From: Oscillospiraceae bacterium
Lineage (GTDB): Bacteria > Bacillota > Clostridia > Oscillospirales > Oscillospiraceae
Length of the DNA stretch: 64,000 nt
Assembly (NCBI GenBank): GCA_902795345.1
Contig: CADBKO010000008.1
Span: forward strand, 1-64,000
Direction: 5' to 3'
This document shows, one piece after another, positions 1 through 7,740 of the stretch. Under the pieces are notes generated by a model. That model saw only the letters and a program-made list of their open reading frames with translations. It did not search any database and was not told the DNA's origin. The first letter of the stretch is position 1, and the number at the start of each line of letters is the position of its first letter. The position numbers and the translations under genes are program-made.

Positions 1-876
1 GGAGAAGACGAAGCCGCCCCCGGGGGCCAGGGTATCCACATATTCCTTCAGCTTTTCCCGGAACGCCTCTTCCGGGTAGTCCACTTCCGATTCGGGGCCC
101 ACGCCGTTCCAGCCGCCGCAGATCACGATACGCCGCCCGAATTTCTCCTTGACGCCCTTCAGGTCGTTCATGGCCTGGGCGGGGTTCCAGGCCACCACGC
201 CGATGTCCAGCCAGTCCGGGATGAAGTCGTCGCACTTGCCGCAGTCGTGCATCTCCAGCAGGGTGCCGTTATTCAGCACCAGGTCGGCAATGCGCTTGTG
301 GAAGGGCAGCACCATCTCCTGATACATCTCCCGGGAGATAAAGGGGGCCCGGGCGGTGGCGGTATCGTCGGGGATGCAGATGGCGTCGGGCTTATAGTAA
401 TAGAGCAGGTTCTTGATGAGCTCCTCGTGGTAGGTGGTGAGAGCGTCGAAAAGGGCCATGACCTCGTCCGGCTCCTCCATCATGGCGCAGAGGCCCTCGG
501 TGAAGCCCATGAAATCCGGCAGCTTCTGGAAGGTCTTGCCGTAGTACATGCTGAAGGCCTGCTTGGAGCGGTCCACGTTCTTGGTGTCCTCCTTGGCCAG
601 GCGCTCCCAGTCGATGCCCGCCAGGGAGGGGATGTGCACGTCGTCCCGCCAGCGGCGGATGTCATGCAGGATGTAGCGGCCGGGATAGGGGATGGGCGTC
701 CCGTCGAACACGCCCTCCTTGCCGATGTATTCCACCCCGAATTCATCCACGTGATAGCCTGGCAGCTTCACATTGGGAAAATAGGAGCAGCGGACGTTGG
801 ACATGCCGAAACGGGGCAGGAATTCCGGCATCTCCCCGTGGTACATGCGCAGGATATTCTCTCTGTCCGTGATCAT
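1..876 (-). CDS. Uroporphyrinogen decarboxylase-family (MtaA/CmuA-like) protein, C-terminus cut off
   Basis: The reading frame runs off the left window edge, so only the first 292 residues are visible and the real C-terminus is missing. It begins ATG at 876 behind a GGAGG site. The protein has the look of the URO-D superfamily as found in Clostridia: an aromatic N-terminus with MYHGEMPEFLPRFG, a middle VLNNGTLLEMHDCGKCDDF segment with the His-x-Cys-Gly pattern that binds zinc in corrinoid methyltransferases such as MtaA/CmuA, and a following AWNPAQAMNDLK strand. Heme-pathway HemE lacks that HxCG pattern, so a cobalamin-linked methyltransferase or O-demethylase partner is more likely than a heme enzyme. 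No corrinoid protein gene is visible nearby. The substrate cannot be read from the sequence. Confidence 0.8.
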   Translation of the reverse strand, partial: MITDRENILRMYHGEMPEFLPRFGMSNVRCSYFPNVKLPGYHVDEFGVEYIGKEGVFDGTPIPYPGRYILHDIRRWRDDVHIPSLAGIDWERLAKEDTKNVDRSKQAFSMYYGKTFQKLPDFMGFTEGLCAMMEEPDEVMALFDALTTYHEELIKNLLYYYKPDAICIPDDTATARAPFISREMYQEMVLPFHKRIADLVLNNGTLLEMHDCGKCDDFIPDWLDIGVVAWNPAQAMNDLKGVKEKFGRRIVICGGWNGVGPESEVDYPEEAFREKLKEYVDTLAPGGGFVFS

Positions 877-901
877 TTCTGTTTCCTCCGGGTCCTCCTG
901 A

Positions 902-972
902 GACGCCGGGGACCGCCGGCGTCTGTGATGTTATACTAAAAAGATTATATCACCGAGGCTATGACGATGCAA
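902..972 (-). promoter_or_regulatory. Promoter and hairpin leader of the URO-D-family gene
   Basis: On the minus strand a -35 TTGCAT (967-972) and a consensus -10 TATAAT (944-949) are 17 bases apart. The leader then contains an 8-bp hairpin (arms 902-909 and 916-923, GACGCCGG/CCGGCGTC) before the ribosome site. The -35 lies in one arm of the dyad 964-972/984-992 (ACGATGCAA, 11-base gap, TTGCATCGT). Confidence 0.6.
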
Positions 973-983
973 ACAGAAAATGA

Positions 984-1012
984 TTGCATCGTGCGGAGGG
1001 ATATGTTACCAT
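984..1012 (+). promoter_or_regulatory. Candidate promoter of the epimerase gene, sharing a dyad with the divergent promoter
   Basis: The right arm of the dyad supplies a plus-strand -35 TTGCAT (984-989), followed 17 bases later by a weaker -10 TACCAT (1007-1012). A protein bound to the dyad would cover both -35 boxes. Confidence 0.4.
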
Positions 1013-1064
1013 CCAAGCAGAGGTCGGGCCGGTCCCCGGCCCGCGGACGGAGGATGCTGAAGGA

Positions 1065-2180
1065 ATGAAAAAAGTGATGCTGGTCTTCGGAACGAAGCCG
1101 GAGGCCGTCAAAATGTGCCCCCTGGTGCTGGAGCTGAAGGGGCGGCCGGAGCAGTTTCAGACGGTGGTCTGCGTCACGGGGCAGCATCGGGAGATGCTGG
1201 CCCAGGGCCTGCGGGCCTTTGGGGTGACGCCGGACTATGATCTTGCCATCATGAAGGACCGGCAGACCCTCTTCGACATCACCTCCGCCATCCTGGAAAA
1301 GCTGCGGGCGGTGCTGGAGGAGGTGAAGCCGGACGTGGTCCTGGTCCACGGGGACACCACCACCACCTTCGCCGCGGCCCTTTGCTGCTTCTATCTCCAG
1401 ATCCCCGTGGGGCATGTGGAGGCGGGCCTTCGCACCTACAACCTCGATTCCCCCTACCCGGAGGAATTCAACAGGGAGGCGGTGGGCATCATCGCCCGGT
1501 ATAACTTCGCCCCCACGAAGCGCTCTCGGGAAAACCTCCTGCGGGAGGGGAAGGCGGCCCAGACCGTCTTCGTCACCGGCAACACCGCCATCGACGCCCT
1601 GAAAACCACCGTCCGGCAGGATTACACTCATCCCCAGCTGGATTGGGCTGCCGACAGCCGCCTGGTGGTCATCACCGCCCATCGGCGGGAGAACCTGGGA
1701 GAGCCCATGCACCAGATGTTCCGGGCCATCCGGCGGATCATGGAGGAGCACCCGGACGTCAAGGCCATCTACCCCATCCACATGAATCCCGCCGTGCGCC
1801 AGGCGGCGGCGGAGGAACTGAGCGGCTGCGAGAACATCCGCATCATCGAGCCCCTGGATGTGCTGGATTTCCACAATTTCATGGCCCGCAGCTACCTGAT
1901 CCTGACGGATTCCGGCGGCATCCAGGAGGAGGCCCCCAGCCTGGGCAAGCCGGTCCTGGTGATGCGGGATACCACGGAGCGTCCCGAGGGCATCGCCGCC
2001 GGCACCCTGCGGCTGGTGGGCACCGGGGAGGAGGCCATCTACCGCAATTTCAAGGAACTGCTGGAGGACCGGAGCGCTTACGACGCCATGGCCCACGCCG
2101 CCAATCCCTATGGGGACGGCTTCGCATGCCGGAGGATCGCGGAGATCCTGAGTACGGGCAGGACCGACGAATATGAATAA
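1065..2180 (+). CDS. wecB: UDP-N-acetylglucosamine 2-epimerase (non-hydrolysing)
   Basis: This 371-residue protein matches the usual length of WecB/MnaA, which interconverts UDP-GlcNAc and UDP-ManNAc in the cytoplasm for teichoic-acid linkage units or capsule. It shows the N-terminal Rossmann start MKKVMLVFGTKPEAVKM, VLVHGDTTTTFAAAL, the GHVEAGLRTYNLDSPYPEE block with the family's conserved residues, VITAHRRENLGEP, and LTDSGGIQEEAPSLGKPVL near the C-terminus, where UDP is bound. The frame is open upstream to 984, but the ATG at 1065 follows GGAGG and starts exactly where homologues do. It stands alone between a divergent and a convergent gene, with no other cell-wall sugar gene beside it. Confidence 0.96.
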   Translation: MKKVMLVFGTKPEAVKMCPLVLELKGRPEQFQTVVCVTGQHREMLAQGLRAFGVTPDYDLAIMKDRQTLFDITSAILEKLRAVLEEVKPDVVLVHGDTTTTFAAALCCFYLQIPVGHVEAGLRTYNLDSPYPEEFNREAVGIIARYNFAPTKRSRENLLREGKAAQTVFVTGNTAIDALKTTVRQDYTHPQLDWAADSRLVVITAHRRENLGEPMHQMFRAIRRIMEEHPDVKAIYPIHMNPAVRQAAAEELSGCENIRIIEPLDVLDFHNFMARSYLILTDSGGIQEEAPSLGKPVLVMRDTTERPEGIAAGTLRLVGTGEEAIYRNFKELLEDRSAYDAMAHAANPYGDGFACRRIAEILSTGRTDEYE

Positions 2181-2187
2181 TGATACC

Positions 2188-2216
2188 GGGGTGCAGTTCA
2201 TTTAGAACTGCACCCC
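2188..2216. terminator. Bidirectional terminator between convergent genes
   Basis: A perfect 12-bp stem (GGGGTGCAGTTC and its complement) closes a five-base ATTTA loop. It sits 8 bases after the epimerase stop and 15 before the stop of the facing phosphoesterase gene. The plus-side tail GATTCTTTCT is moderately T-rich. Confidence 0.8.
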
Positions 2217-2230
2217 GATTCTTTCTGTGC

Positions 2231-3085
2231 TTATTCTTCTTCCGGCCACTGGCGCAGGATCGCCAGGCAGAGCTGGGGACGATTCAGGAAGCGGGGGATG
2301 CCGTTGGTGCCCGCCAGGCCGGGGGATACCAGCAGGGCGCTGCCGTTCCGGTAGAAAAGCCCCGCGTCATATTCTCCCGTTTTTCTGGCGGGCGGGATCA
2401 GACCCCCGTAGAAGGGGATCCGGATGACGCCCCCGTGGTTGTGGCCGGAGAACACCAGGCCGCAGCCCCCCTCCGCCAGCTCCGGGAAGAGGCCGGGCCT
2501 GTGGCAGAGGGCGATGACGAAATCGTCCGTACTGGCCCGGATGACCTTGCAGAGGTCCTGGGCCTTGATCATGTCCGCATAGCCGTTGGGGTCCTCAAAG
2601 CCCGCCAGGGCCACCCGGTCGCCGCTGCGTTCCAGGAGCACCCACTCGTTGCGCAGCACCCGGACCCCCGTTTCCGCGATGCGCCGGAAGGCCGGTTCCG
2701 GCTCCAGGTCCGCCCACTCGTGGTTGCCGCTGACATAGTAGCAGGGGGCGATCTCCGTCAGGCTGCGGAGCAGCTCTTCCAGCTTCGGCCACTGCTCCTC
2801 CGCGTCCGTGATGTCCCCCGTGAGGAAGATCAGGTCCGGCTTTGCCTCCTTCGTGTGCCGCAGCAGCGGTCCATAAAGCCGCTCGTTGCCGTGCAGGTCG
2901 CTGATCTGGGCGATGCGCAGCCCCACGAAGCCGGGCGTGATGCCGCAGGGAACGTCGTACTCCTTCGTCCGCACGGTGCAGTTATCCACCCACAGGCGCA
3001 GCGCCAGCAGCGCCGCCAGAAGCAGGAAGGTCCCCAGCCGCCGCATCTCCCGCCTGCGGCGGCGCTCCTCACGATTCCTTGTCAC
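2231..3085 (-). CDS. Membrane-anchored metallophosphoesterase (YkuE/YaeI-like)
   Basis: This 284-residue calcineurin-like phosphoesterase has a basic N-terminus and one hydrophobic segment (about residues 17-32) that should anchor it or act as an uncleaved signal. The dinuclear-metal motifs appear in order: QISDLHGNE, LTGDITD, VSGNHEW, ALCHRPG and FSGHNHGG. Relatives include YkuE and YaeI, which act on membrane or lipid-linked phosphoesters, but the substrate here is unknown. The start is a GTG at 3085 that overlaps the end of the upstream NYN gene by 17 bases, implying translational coupling. A later ATG at residue 14 would still keep the membrane segment. Confidence 0.88.
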   Translation of the reverse strand: MTRNREERRRRREMRRLGTFLLLAALLALRLWVDNCTVRTKEYDVPCGITPGFVGLRIAQISDLHGNERLYGPLLRHTKEAKPDLIFLTGDITDAEEQWPKLEELLRSLTEIAPCYYVSGNHEWADLEPEPAFRRIAETGVRVLRNEWVLLERSGDRVALAGFEDPNGYADMIKAQDLCKVIRASTDDFVIALCHRPGLFPELAEGGCGLVFSGHNHGGVIRIPFYGGLIPPARKTGEYDAGLFYRNGSALLVSPGLAGTNGIPRFLNRPQLCLAILRQWPEEE

Positions 3086-3950
3086 GGAGATAAATATGCC
3101 GGGTCTTGGTGGCGTCCACCACCCTGGCGTCCACCTCGAAGCGGGGCAGGGAGCGGATCAGGGGCGTCAGCTTCGTGAAGCCGAAGTTGCGGGGGTCGAA
3201 ATCCGGCTGCTTTTTCAGCAGCAGGCTCCCCAGCTCTCCCATGGAAGCCCAGCCGTCCTCGTCCGCGATGTCGCTCACGGAGTCGGCGATCAGCTTGACG
3301 ATCTCCTCCGGCACCTTGCCGCCCTTCTTGGCGGGCAGCGCCTCCTGCACCGGTGCGCTTGCGGTGGCTTCCGGCTTTTCCTGGGCCTTGGCGGCGGCTT
3401 CCGGCTTGACGTTCTGGGCGGTCTTGCCCTTCTTCTTCCCGCTGTCGGCCCGGGCCGCTTTGGGCTGGGCGGCCTTTTCCCGGTTCTGCTGGGCCGCCCG
3501 GATCACCTCGATATAGATAAACTTGTCGCAGGCAACTCGGAAAGCCACGGGGGTCTTCTGCTCGCCCATGCCGATCACCTTCATGCCGGCCTCCCGGAGA
3601 CGGATGGCCAGCCGGGTGAAGTCGCTGTCGCTGGAGACGATGCAGAACCCGTCGGTTTTCCCCTCGTACAAAATATCCATGGCGTCGATGATCATGGCCG
3701 AGTCGGTGGAGTTTTTGCCGGTGGTGTAGCTGTATTGCTGGATGGGGGTCACCGCATTTTCCAGCAGCAGGCTCTTCCATGCGCCCACATTGGGGCTGGT
3801 CCAGTCCCCGTAGATGCGCTTGATGGTGGGGGTGCCGTAGATGGCGGCCTCCTCCATGATGGCCTTCATGCTGTTGCGGGGCACATTATCCGCGTCGATC
3901 AGCACCGCCAGCCGCAGGTCCTTGATGTCATTGGTCAAATACTCTTTCAC
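3069..3950 (-). CDS. NYN-domain (LabA-like) protein with C-terminal OST-HTH/LOTUS domain
   Basis: The first 150 residues form a NYN/PIN-like RNase fold with its acidic residues in LAVLIDADNVP, KNSTDSAMIIDAMDIL and CIVSSDSDFTRLA. A charged, low-complexity Ala/Lys/Pro linker (about 160-215) follows, and then an OST-HTH (LOTUS) domain (about 215-290: EEIVKLIADSVSD, GELGSLLLKKQPDFDPRNFG). The same architecture in other bacteria is thought to process or bind structured RNA. The GTG at 3950 touches the AAGGAGG motif with no spacer, so a TTG at 3938 (eleven bases from the motif) may be the true start. It is coupled to the downstream phosphoesterase gene. The role is inferred from domains only. Confidence 0.85.
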   Translation of the reverse strand: MKEYLTNDIKDLRLAVLIDADNVPRNSMKAIMEEAAIYGTPTIKRIYGDWTSPNVGAWKSLLLENAVTPIQQYSYTTGKNSTDSAMIIDAMDILYEGKTDGFCIVSSDSDFTRLAIRLREAGMKVIGMGEQKTPVAFRVACDKFIYIEVIRAAQQNREKAAQPKAARADSGKKKGKTAQNVKPEAAAKAQEKPEATASAPVQEALPAKKGGKVPEEIVKLIADSVSDIADEDGWASMGELGSLLLKKQPDFDPRNFGFTKLTPLIRSLPRFEVDARVVDATKTRHIYLRDKES

Positions 3951-4009
3951 CTCCTTGCATTTTTCCGCCGCCTCTTTCTCCGTCAGAGGCGGCTTATTCT
4001 TCTAATATA

Positions 4010-5539
4010 TCATGCTTCTTCCCGAAAAACAACGGCATAGCCGCCGAAAATGCCCAGGATCTCCCCCTCAGCCTCTCTGACGGGCAGGATGCAAACGCCT
4101 GCGGGCGCCTCCCCGTAAAAGCGGTATTTCCCGAAGGAGACCGCCAGCCGGAAGGCCCCGTGGGGATTGTACCAGCGGACGGTTTCCAGAAATTCCCTCG
4201 GGTCCGCCTTCGTTTCGAACAGGACGTAGATATAGGGCATGTTCACCTTGCCGCTGATCCAGATCTGCTCCGGTTCCAGGCTCTCGGCGCAGCGGATGGC
4301 CTCCGTCAGCCCCGCGTGGAAGGCTGGGGCCAGCTTCTCCGCTCCCTTCGTCCCGTACCAGTTTACCAGCAGCACCGCGGCCACCCCCAGGGCCGCCAGG
4401 CAGGGGAGCAGGGCGGGGGCGAAGCGCCGCCGAAGGAGCAGCAGCCCTTCCGCCTGGCACCAGACCAGGGGGAGAAAAAGAAAGTTCACCCGGTTCACGT
4501 TCACGTCGATGAAAAGGCTGGCAGCCAGGCCCGAGAGAAGGGCCAGCAGCACGCAGCACCGCCCGTCCTCCATTTTGCCCCGGCAGAGCCGCCATAGGAG
4601 ACTGCCCAGCCCCAGCAGCAGGAAGGCCAGCCCCGGCAGGCCGTAGAACAGGCCGAAGGGCCCGGCAGAATTCCAGGGGAGACCGTCCGTCTGCCGCCAG
4701 AGCAGCTTTACAAGGTCCGACAGGTGCCGGAGGGAGAAGGAGACGGTGGCGGCCTGGCGGGTCTCCGTCAGGGCGGGCAGGGTCATCCATCCCAGCTTCA
4801 TTCCCGGCAGCCCCAGGGCGTTGCGCAGCTGGCACAGGGCCAGTGGCAGGGCGATGAGGGCGAAGATGCCCAGAGCCGGGAGAAAATGCCGCAGCTTCAC
4901 ATAGCCCCGCCGCAGCACCAGGATCGACGCCCCCAACAGGAACAGGGGGAGAAAGAGGAACGCCGTGCCGTAGGCATAAAGCCCCAGGGCAAAAAGGGCG
5001 GCGGCCAGGCAGAGCATCCAGGGCTTTTGGCTAACATAACTCAATGCCAGGACCCCCAACAGCAGGAAAGCGGGGAGCAGGTTGCTCTCCAGGGCCCATC
5101 GGCTCGCGGTGAAATGCCAGGGGTTCAAGGTCAGCAGCGTCAGGGCAAGCAGCCCGAAGGAGCGCCCCAGCGTCCGCCGGGCCAGCAGCCAGAAGGCCAG
5201 GAGGCTCACGCTGCCCCAGAAGGCGGCGCAGAGCCGCAGGGAAGTGACGCTCAGACCGAAAACGGCCAGGAAGGGCAGGGAGAGATAGGCATAGAGGACA
5301 TTCTGCCCGGAGCCCCAGCTGACGAACAGCACCGGCCAGGCGTCCCCATTCCGGTCCATGCCCCAGCGCAGCAGGCTCCAGGCGTCGAAGCCGATGGAGG
5401 CCTCGTCCTGGTTCAGCCCCGGCGGGAAGGAACCCAGGCAGAGAAAGCGCAGCAGGGCGCCGGCCAGCAGGAGGATGGCCGCCAGCAGCATTTCCCGCCG
5501 TGCGAGCACGCTCCGCAGCTTTTCCATACCCCTTTCCAT
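4010..5539 (-). CDS. GT39/ArnT-like integral membrane glycosyltransferase
   Basis: A 509-residue polytopic protein with roughly ten to twelve hydrophobic segments (first at about 16-34). The first extracytoplasmic loop carries LNQDEASIGFDAWSLLR, the Asp-Glu loop of GT-C enzymes such as ArnT and protein O-mannosyltransferases, which move sugars from polyprenyl-phosphate donors. The C-terminal ~130 residues form a soluble domain, as in that fold. The ATG at 5539 was chosen because AGGAGGG lies just upstream; an earlier in-frame ATG at 5569 lacks such a site. Acceptor and donor are unknown, and no partner polyprenyl-glycosyl synthase is adjacent. Confidence 0.78.
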   Translation of the reverse strand: MERGMEKLRSVLARREMLLAAILLLAGALLRFLCLGSFPPGLNQDEASIGFDAWSLLRWGMDRNGDAWPVLFVSWGSGQNVLYAYLSLPFLAVFGLSVTSLRLCAAFWGSVSLLAFWLLARRTLGRSFGLLALTLLTLNPWHFTASRWALESNLLPAFLLLGVLALSYVSQKPWMLCLAAALFALGLYAYGTAFLFLPLFLLGASILVLRRGYVKLRHFLPALGIFALIALPLALCQLRNALGLPGMKLGWMTLPALTETRQAATVSFSLRHLSDLVKLLWRQTDGLPWNSAGPFGLFYGLPGLAFLLLGLGSLLWRLCRGKMEDGRCCVLLALLSGLAASLFIDVNVNRVNFLFLPLVWCQAEGLLLLRRRFAPALLPCLAALGVAAVLLVNWYGTKGAEKLAPAFHAGLTEAIRCAESLEPEQIWISGKVNMPYIYVLFETKADPREFLETVRWYNPHGAFRLAVSFGKYRFYGEAPAGVCILPVREAEGEILGIFGGYAVVFREEA

Positions 5540-5569
5540 GGTTTCCCTCCTCTCTCCGGTTTCGCGCAT

Positions 5570-5598
5570 ATGGTATCATGCCCCAAAGGGAAAAACAA
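5570..5598 (-). promoter_or_regulatory. Weak candidate promoter of the GT39-like gene
   Basis: On the minus strand TTGTTT (5593-5598) and TACCAT (5570-5575) are separated by 17 bases, ahead of the ribosome site at about 5545-5551. Confidence 0.35.
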
Positions 5599-5651
5599 GA
5601 AATTGTGGTTCCGGACGGGGAACATTTTTCGCAATTTAGCGTCAAAACTCA

Positions 5652-5680
5652 TTGACGAAAGAGAGCAAACAGCGTATTAT
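5652..5680 (+). promoter_or_regulatory. Sigma-A-type promoter of the zinc-ribbon/Ig-like gene
   Basis: TTGACG (5652-5657) and TATTAT (5675-5680) have a 17-base spacer, about 63 bases before the ATG at 5744. Confidence 0.65.
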
Positions 5681-5743
5681 TATGCTGAGTAGGATCAATA
5701 AACCGTGGGTCAGACCCACTGATGATAAGAATGGAGGACGGAT

Positions 5744-6655
5744 ATGGCGCTTTTTAAAGAAGTCAAGTGCGGGCGCTGCGACCGGCGCTACAGCGCACTG
5801 CGAAGCAGATGCCCCCATTGCGGCGCCCGGAAGAACCGGGACGGCAAAGCCTCGACAGTCGAAAACAACACCCGCTGGCAGGTGATTGTCGGCGCCGTGG
5901 TGCTGCTGGCCATCATCGCTGCCGCCGTCATCCTCATCACCACTTCTCTGAAGAATCGGGAACCCGAGCCCAGCAACACTTCCCGCCCCACGCCCCCCAC
6001 CGCTTCCAGCGGCGTGAACGTCGTGGATGGGACGGATCCCACGCCCACCGCTCTGCCCGGGGACGAACCCACACCCACGCCCACCGCGCCGCCTACGCCG
6101 ACGCCCACCCCCGAGCCGGTGGTGAATTCCATCACCCTGAGCAGTTCCGATTTCACCCTTTTCAGGATAGGCGAGCAGTATACCATCCAGGCCACCATCT
6201 CCCCCGCGGGCACCAAGGCCACCATCGTCTGGATCTCCGAGGATCCCGACGTGGCCACCGTGGATGAAAACGGCACCGTCACCGCCGTGGATCGCGGCGA
6301 CACGAAGGTGTCCGCTACCGCCGGCGGCGTCATCCAGGAGTGCATCGTGCGTGTGCGGGCCGACGCTCCCAAGAATCCGGAAGGCTCCGGCAGCAGCAGC
6401 GGCAGCGGCTCCGTCAGCCTCAGCCATGTGGACGTCACCATCCATTCCGCCAAGAGCGAGACCTTCAAGCTCAGCGTGAAGGGCGCCGGGGACAGCGCGG
6501 TGATCAGCTATTCCAGCGGCAATTCCTCCGTGGCCTCCGTCACCTCGGACGGCACGGTGAAGGCCGTGGGCAACGGCAACACCGACATCACCGTCACCGT
6601 CACCGAGAACGGCGAGACTTCGACCCTGAAGTGCAAGGTCTACGTGGTGAACTGA
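5744..6655 (+). CDS. Zinc-ribbon, single-pass membrane protein with two Big_2-like extracellular domains
   Basis: This 303-residue protein reads as four blocks. A CxxC...CxxC zinc ribbon (Cys9, 12, 23, 26) should face the cytoplasm. One membrane helix follows (about 46-68), then a Thr/Pro-rich stalk (about 70-122), then two bacterial Ig-like group 2 repeats (about 125-205 and 225-303). The Ig repeats are recognisable from the paired WISEDPDVATVDENGTVTAV and SGNSSVASVTSDGTVKAVG signatures. GGAGG lies seven bases before the ATG. It has its own promoter and terminator. Function is unknown: the layout suggests a surface stalk protein with a cytosolic sensor, but that is inference. Similar zinc-ribbon membrane proteins are common in Clostridia. 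Confidence 0.8.
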   Translation: MALFKEVKCGRCDRRYSALRSRCPHCGARKNRDGKASTVENNTRWQVIVGAVVLLAIIAAAVILITTSLKNREPEPSNTSRPTPPTASSGVNVVDGTDPTPTALPGDEPTPTPTAPPTPTPTPEPVVNSITLSSSDFTLFRIGEQYTIQATISPAGTKATIVWISEDPDVATVDENGTVTAVDRGDTKVSATAGGVIQECIVRVRADAPKNPEGSGSSSGSGSVSLSHVDVTIHSAKSETFKLSVKGAGDSAVISYSSGNSSVASVTSDGTVKAVGNGNTDITVTVTENGETSTLKCKVYVVN

Positions 6656-6667
6656 TTTGAAAACCAA

Positions 6668-6699
6668 GGGGGGCCGTCCGACGGGGCGGCCCCCCTTTT
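6668..6699 (+). terminator. Rho-independent terminator
   Basis: A nine-bp G/C stem (GGGGGGCCG with CGGCCCCCC) is followed by TTTTC, starting 12 bases after the stop of the Ig-like protein gene. Confidence 0.85.
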
Positions 6700-6723
6700 C
6701 ATCCTCCGGGAAAGGAGAAGCAA

Positions 6724-7695
6724 ATGACGCCACAATACCGACTGACCCTTCGCAAGCATTACGGCCGCCTGAGCCTGGCCCTCTTAGTCTATTATGTCGT
6801 CACCGCCGCGGCCCAGTTCGCCGCCCAGTATGCGGTGCTGGCCTGGGCGCCCCAATGGGCGGAGGCGGGCTGGTTCGCGCCCGCCCTGGCTTTCCTGCCC
6901 ATGTACGGCATCGGATTCCCCCTTTTCCTCTGGCTGCTGCCCAAGGCCCCGCCCAAAGAGCTCCTGCCGGAGAAGCGGAGCGTGCCCGCACGGGAATTGC
7001 TGCCAATCCTGCTCATGTGCCTGGGCGTCCTCTATCCCGGCAACCTGATCGGCCAGGGGCTGGACTGGCTGCTGCGCAGCCTCTTCCGCTCCCCCTCCGG
7101 CGGGAATGCCCTGGGCGCCATGATGGATTCCTCCAGCACCTGGGCCTTCTTTCTGGTGGCGGTGGTGCTGGCCCCCATCATGGAGGAGCTCACCTTCCGC
7201 AAGCTGCTGCTGGACCGGATGCGCACCATCGACAAGCCCTCCGCCCTCTTTTTCACAGCCCTGGCCTTCGGGCTGTTCCACTCCAATGTGGTGCAGTTCT
7301 TCTATGCCTTCGGCGTGGGGCTCATTTTCGGCTGCATCTATCTCCGCACGGGGAAGATCGTCTATTCCATGGTGCTGCATGTCGTGGTGAATTTCCTGGG
7401 CAGCGCGGCGGTGCTGTTCCTGATGGGGGACCTGGACCTCACGAATCTCGACCCGGCCGCCCTGATGGAGCATATGCTGCCGCTGCTGGGGCTGGGCATC
7501 TATGTGATGGTGCTGATGGCCGGGTGCATCGCCGGCATCGTGCTCCTGATCCGCCACCGGCACAGCCTCCGGGTGGCGGACGAAGGGGATCAGCTCCGCC
7601 CCAGCAGCCGCTTCGCCATGGTGTTCTGCCGCCCCGGCTGGCTGCTCTATTGCCTGGCGGTGCTGGTGATGATCCTGTTTTCTTACCTTGTATGA
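6724..7695 (+). CDS. CPBP-family intramembrane metalloprotease (CAAX/Abi type)
   Basis: A 323-residue membrane protein with about eight hydrophobic segments. The CPBP/Abi signature is complete: APIMEELTFRKLLLDRM holds the EExxxR motif, followed by AFGLFHSNVVQF with its conserved His, and a third helix with VVNF. Homologues process prenylated or small membrane proteins, or protect against self-made bacteriocins. No bacteriocin gene is visible here, so the target is unknown. It starts at an ATG preceded by AAAGGAG. A promoter for the SRP RNA begins within ten bases of its stop, so transcription is handed over without a clear terminator. Confidence 0.88.
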   Translation: MTPQYRLTLRKHYGRLSLALLVYYVVTAAAQFAAQYAVLAWAPQWAEAGWFAPALAFLPMYGIGFPLFLWLLPKAPPKELLPEKRSVPARELLPILLMCLGVLYPGNLIGQGLDWLLRSLFRSPSGGNALGAMMDSSSTWAFFLVAVVLAPIMEELTFRKLLLDRMRTIDKPSALFFTALAFGLFHSNVVQFFYAFGVGLIFGCIYLRTGKIVYSMVLHVVVNFLGSAAVLFLMGDLDLTNLDPAALMEHMLPLLGLGIYVMVLMAGCIAGIVLLIRHRHSLRVADEGDQLRPSSRFAMVFCRPGWLLYCLAVLVMILFSYLV

Positions 7696-7704
7696 AATTT
7701 GGGA

Positions 7705-7733
7705 TTGATTCCGGGGCAAGAATATAGTATAAA
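7705..7733 (+). promoter_or_regulatory. Promoter of the SRP RNA
   Basis: TTGATT (7705-7710) and TATAAA (7728-7733) have a 17-base spacer. An overlapping TATAGT at 7723-7728 is an alternative -10. The predicted start near 7740 fits the 5' end of the RNA helix. Confidence 0.65.
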
Positions 7734-7740
7734 TGAAGAG

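Noticed and set aside
247..939. A 230-codon plus-strand open frame near the left edge
   Set aside because: It is the reverse of the URO-D-family gene, which has a start, ribosome site, promoter and conserved HxCG motif.
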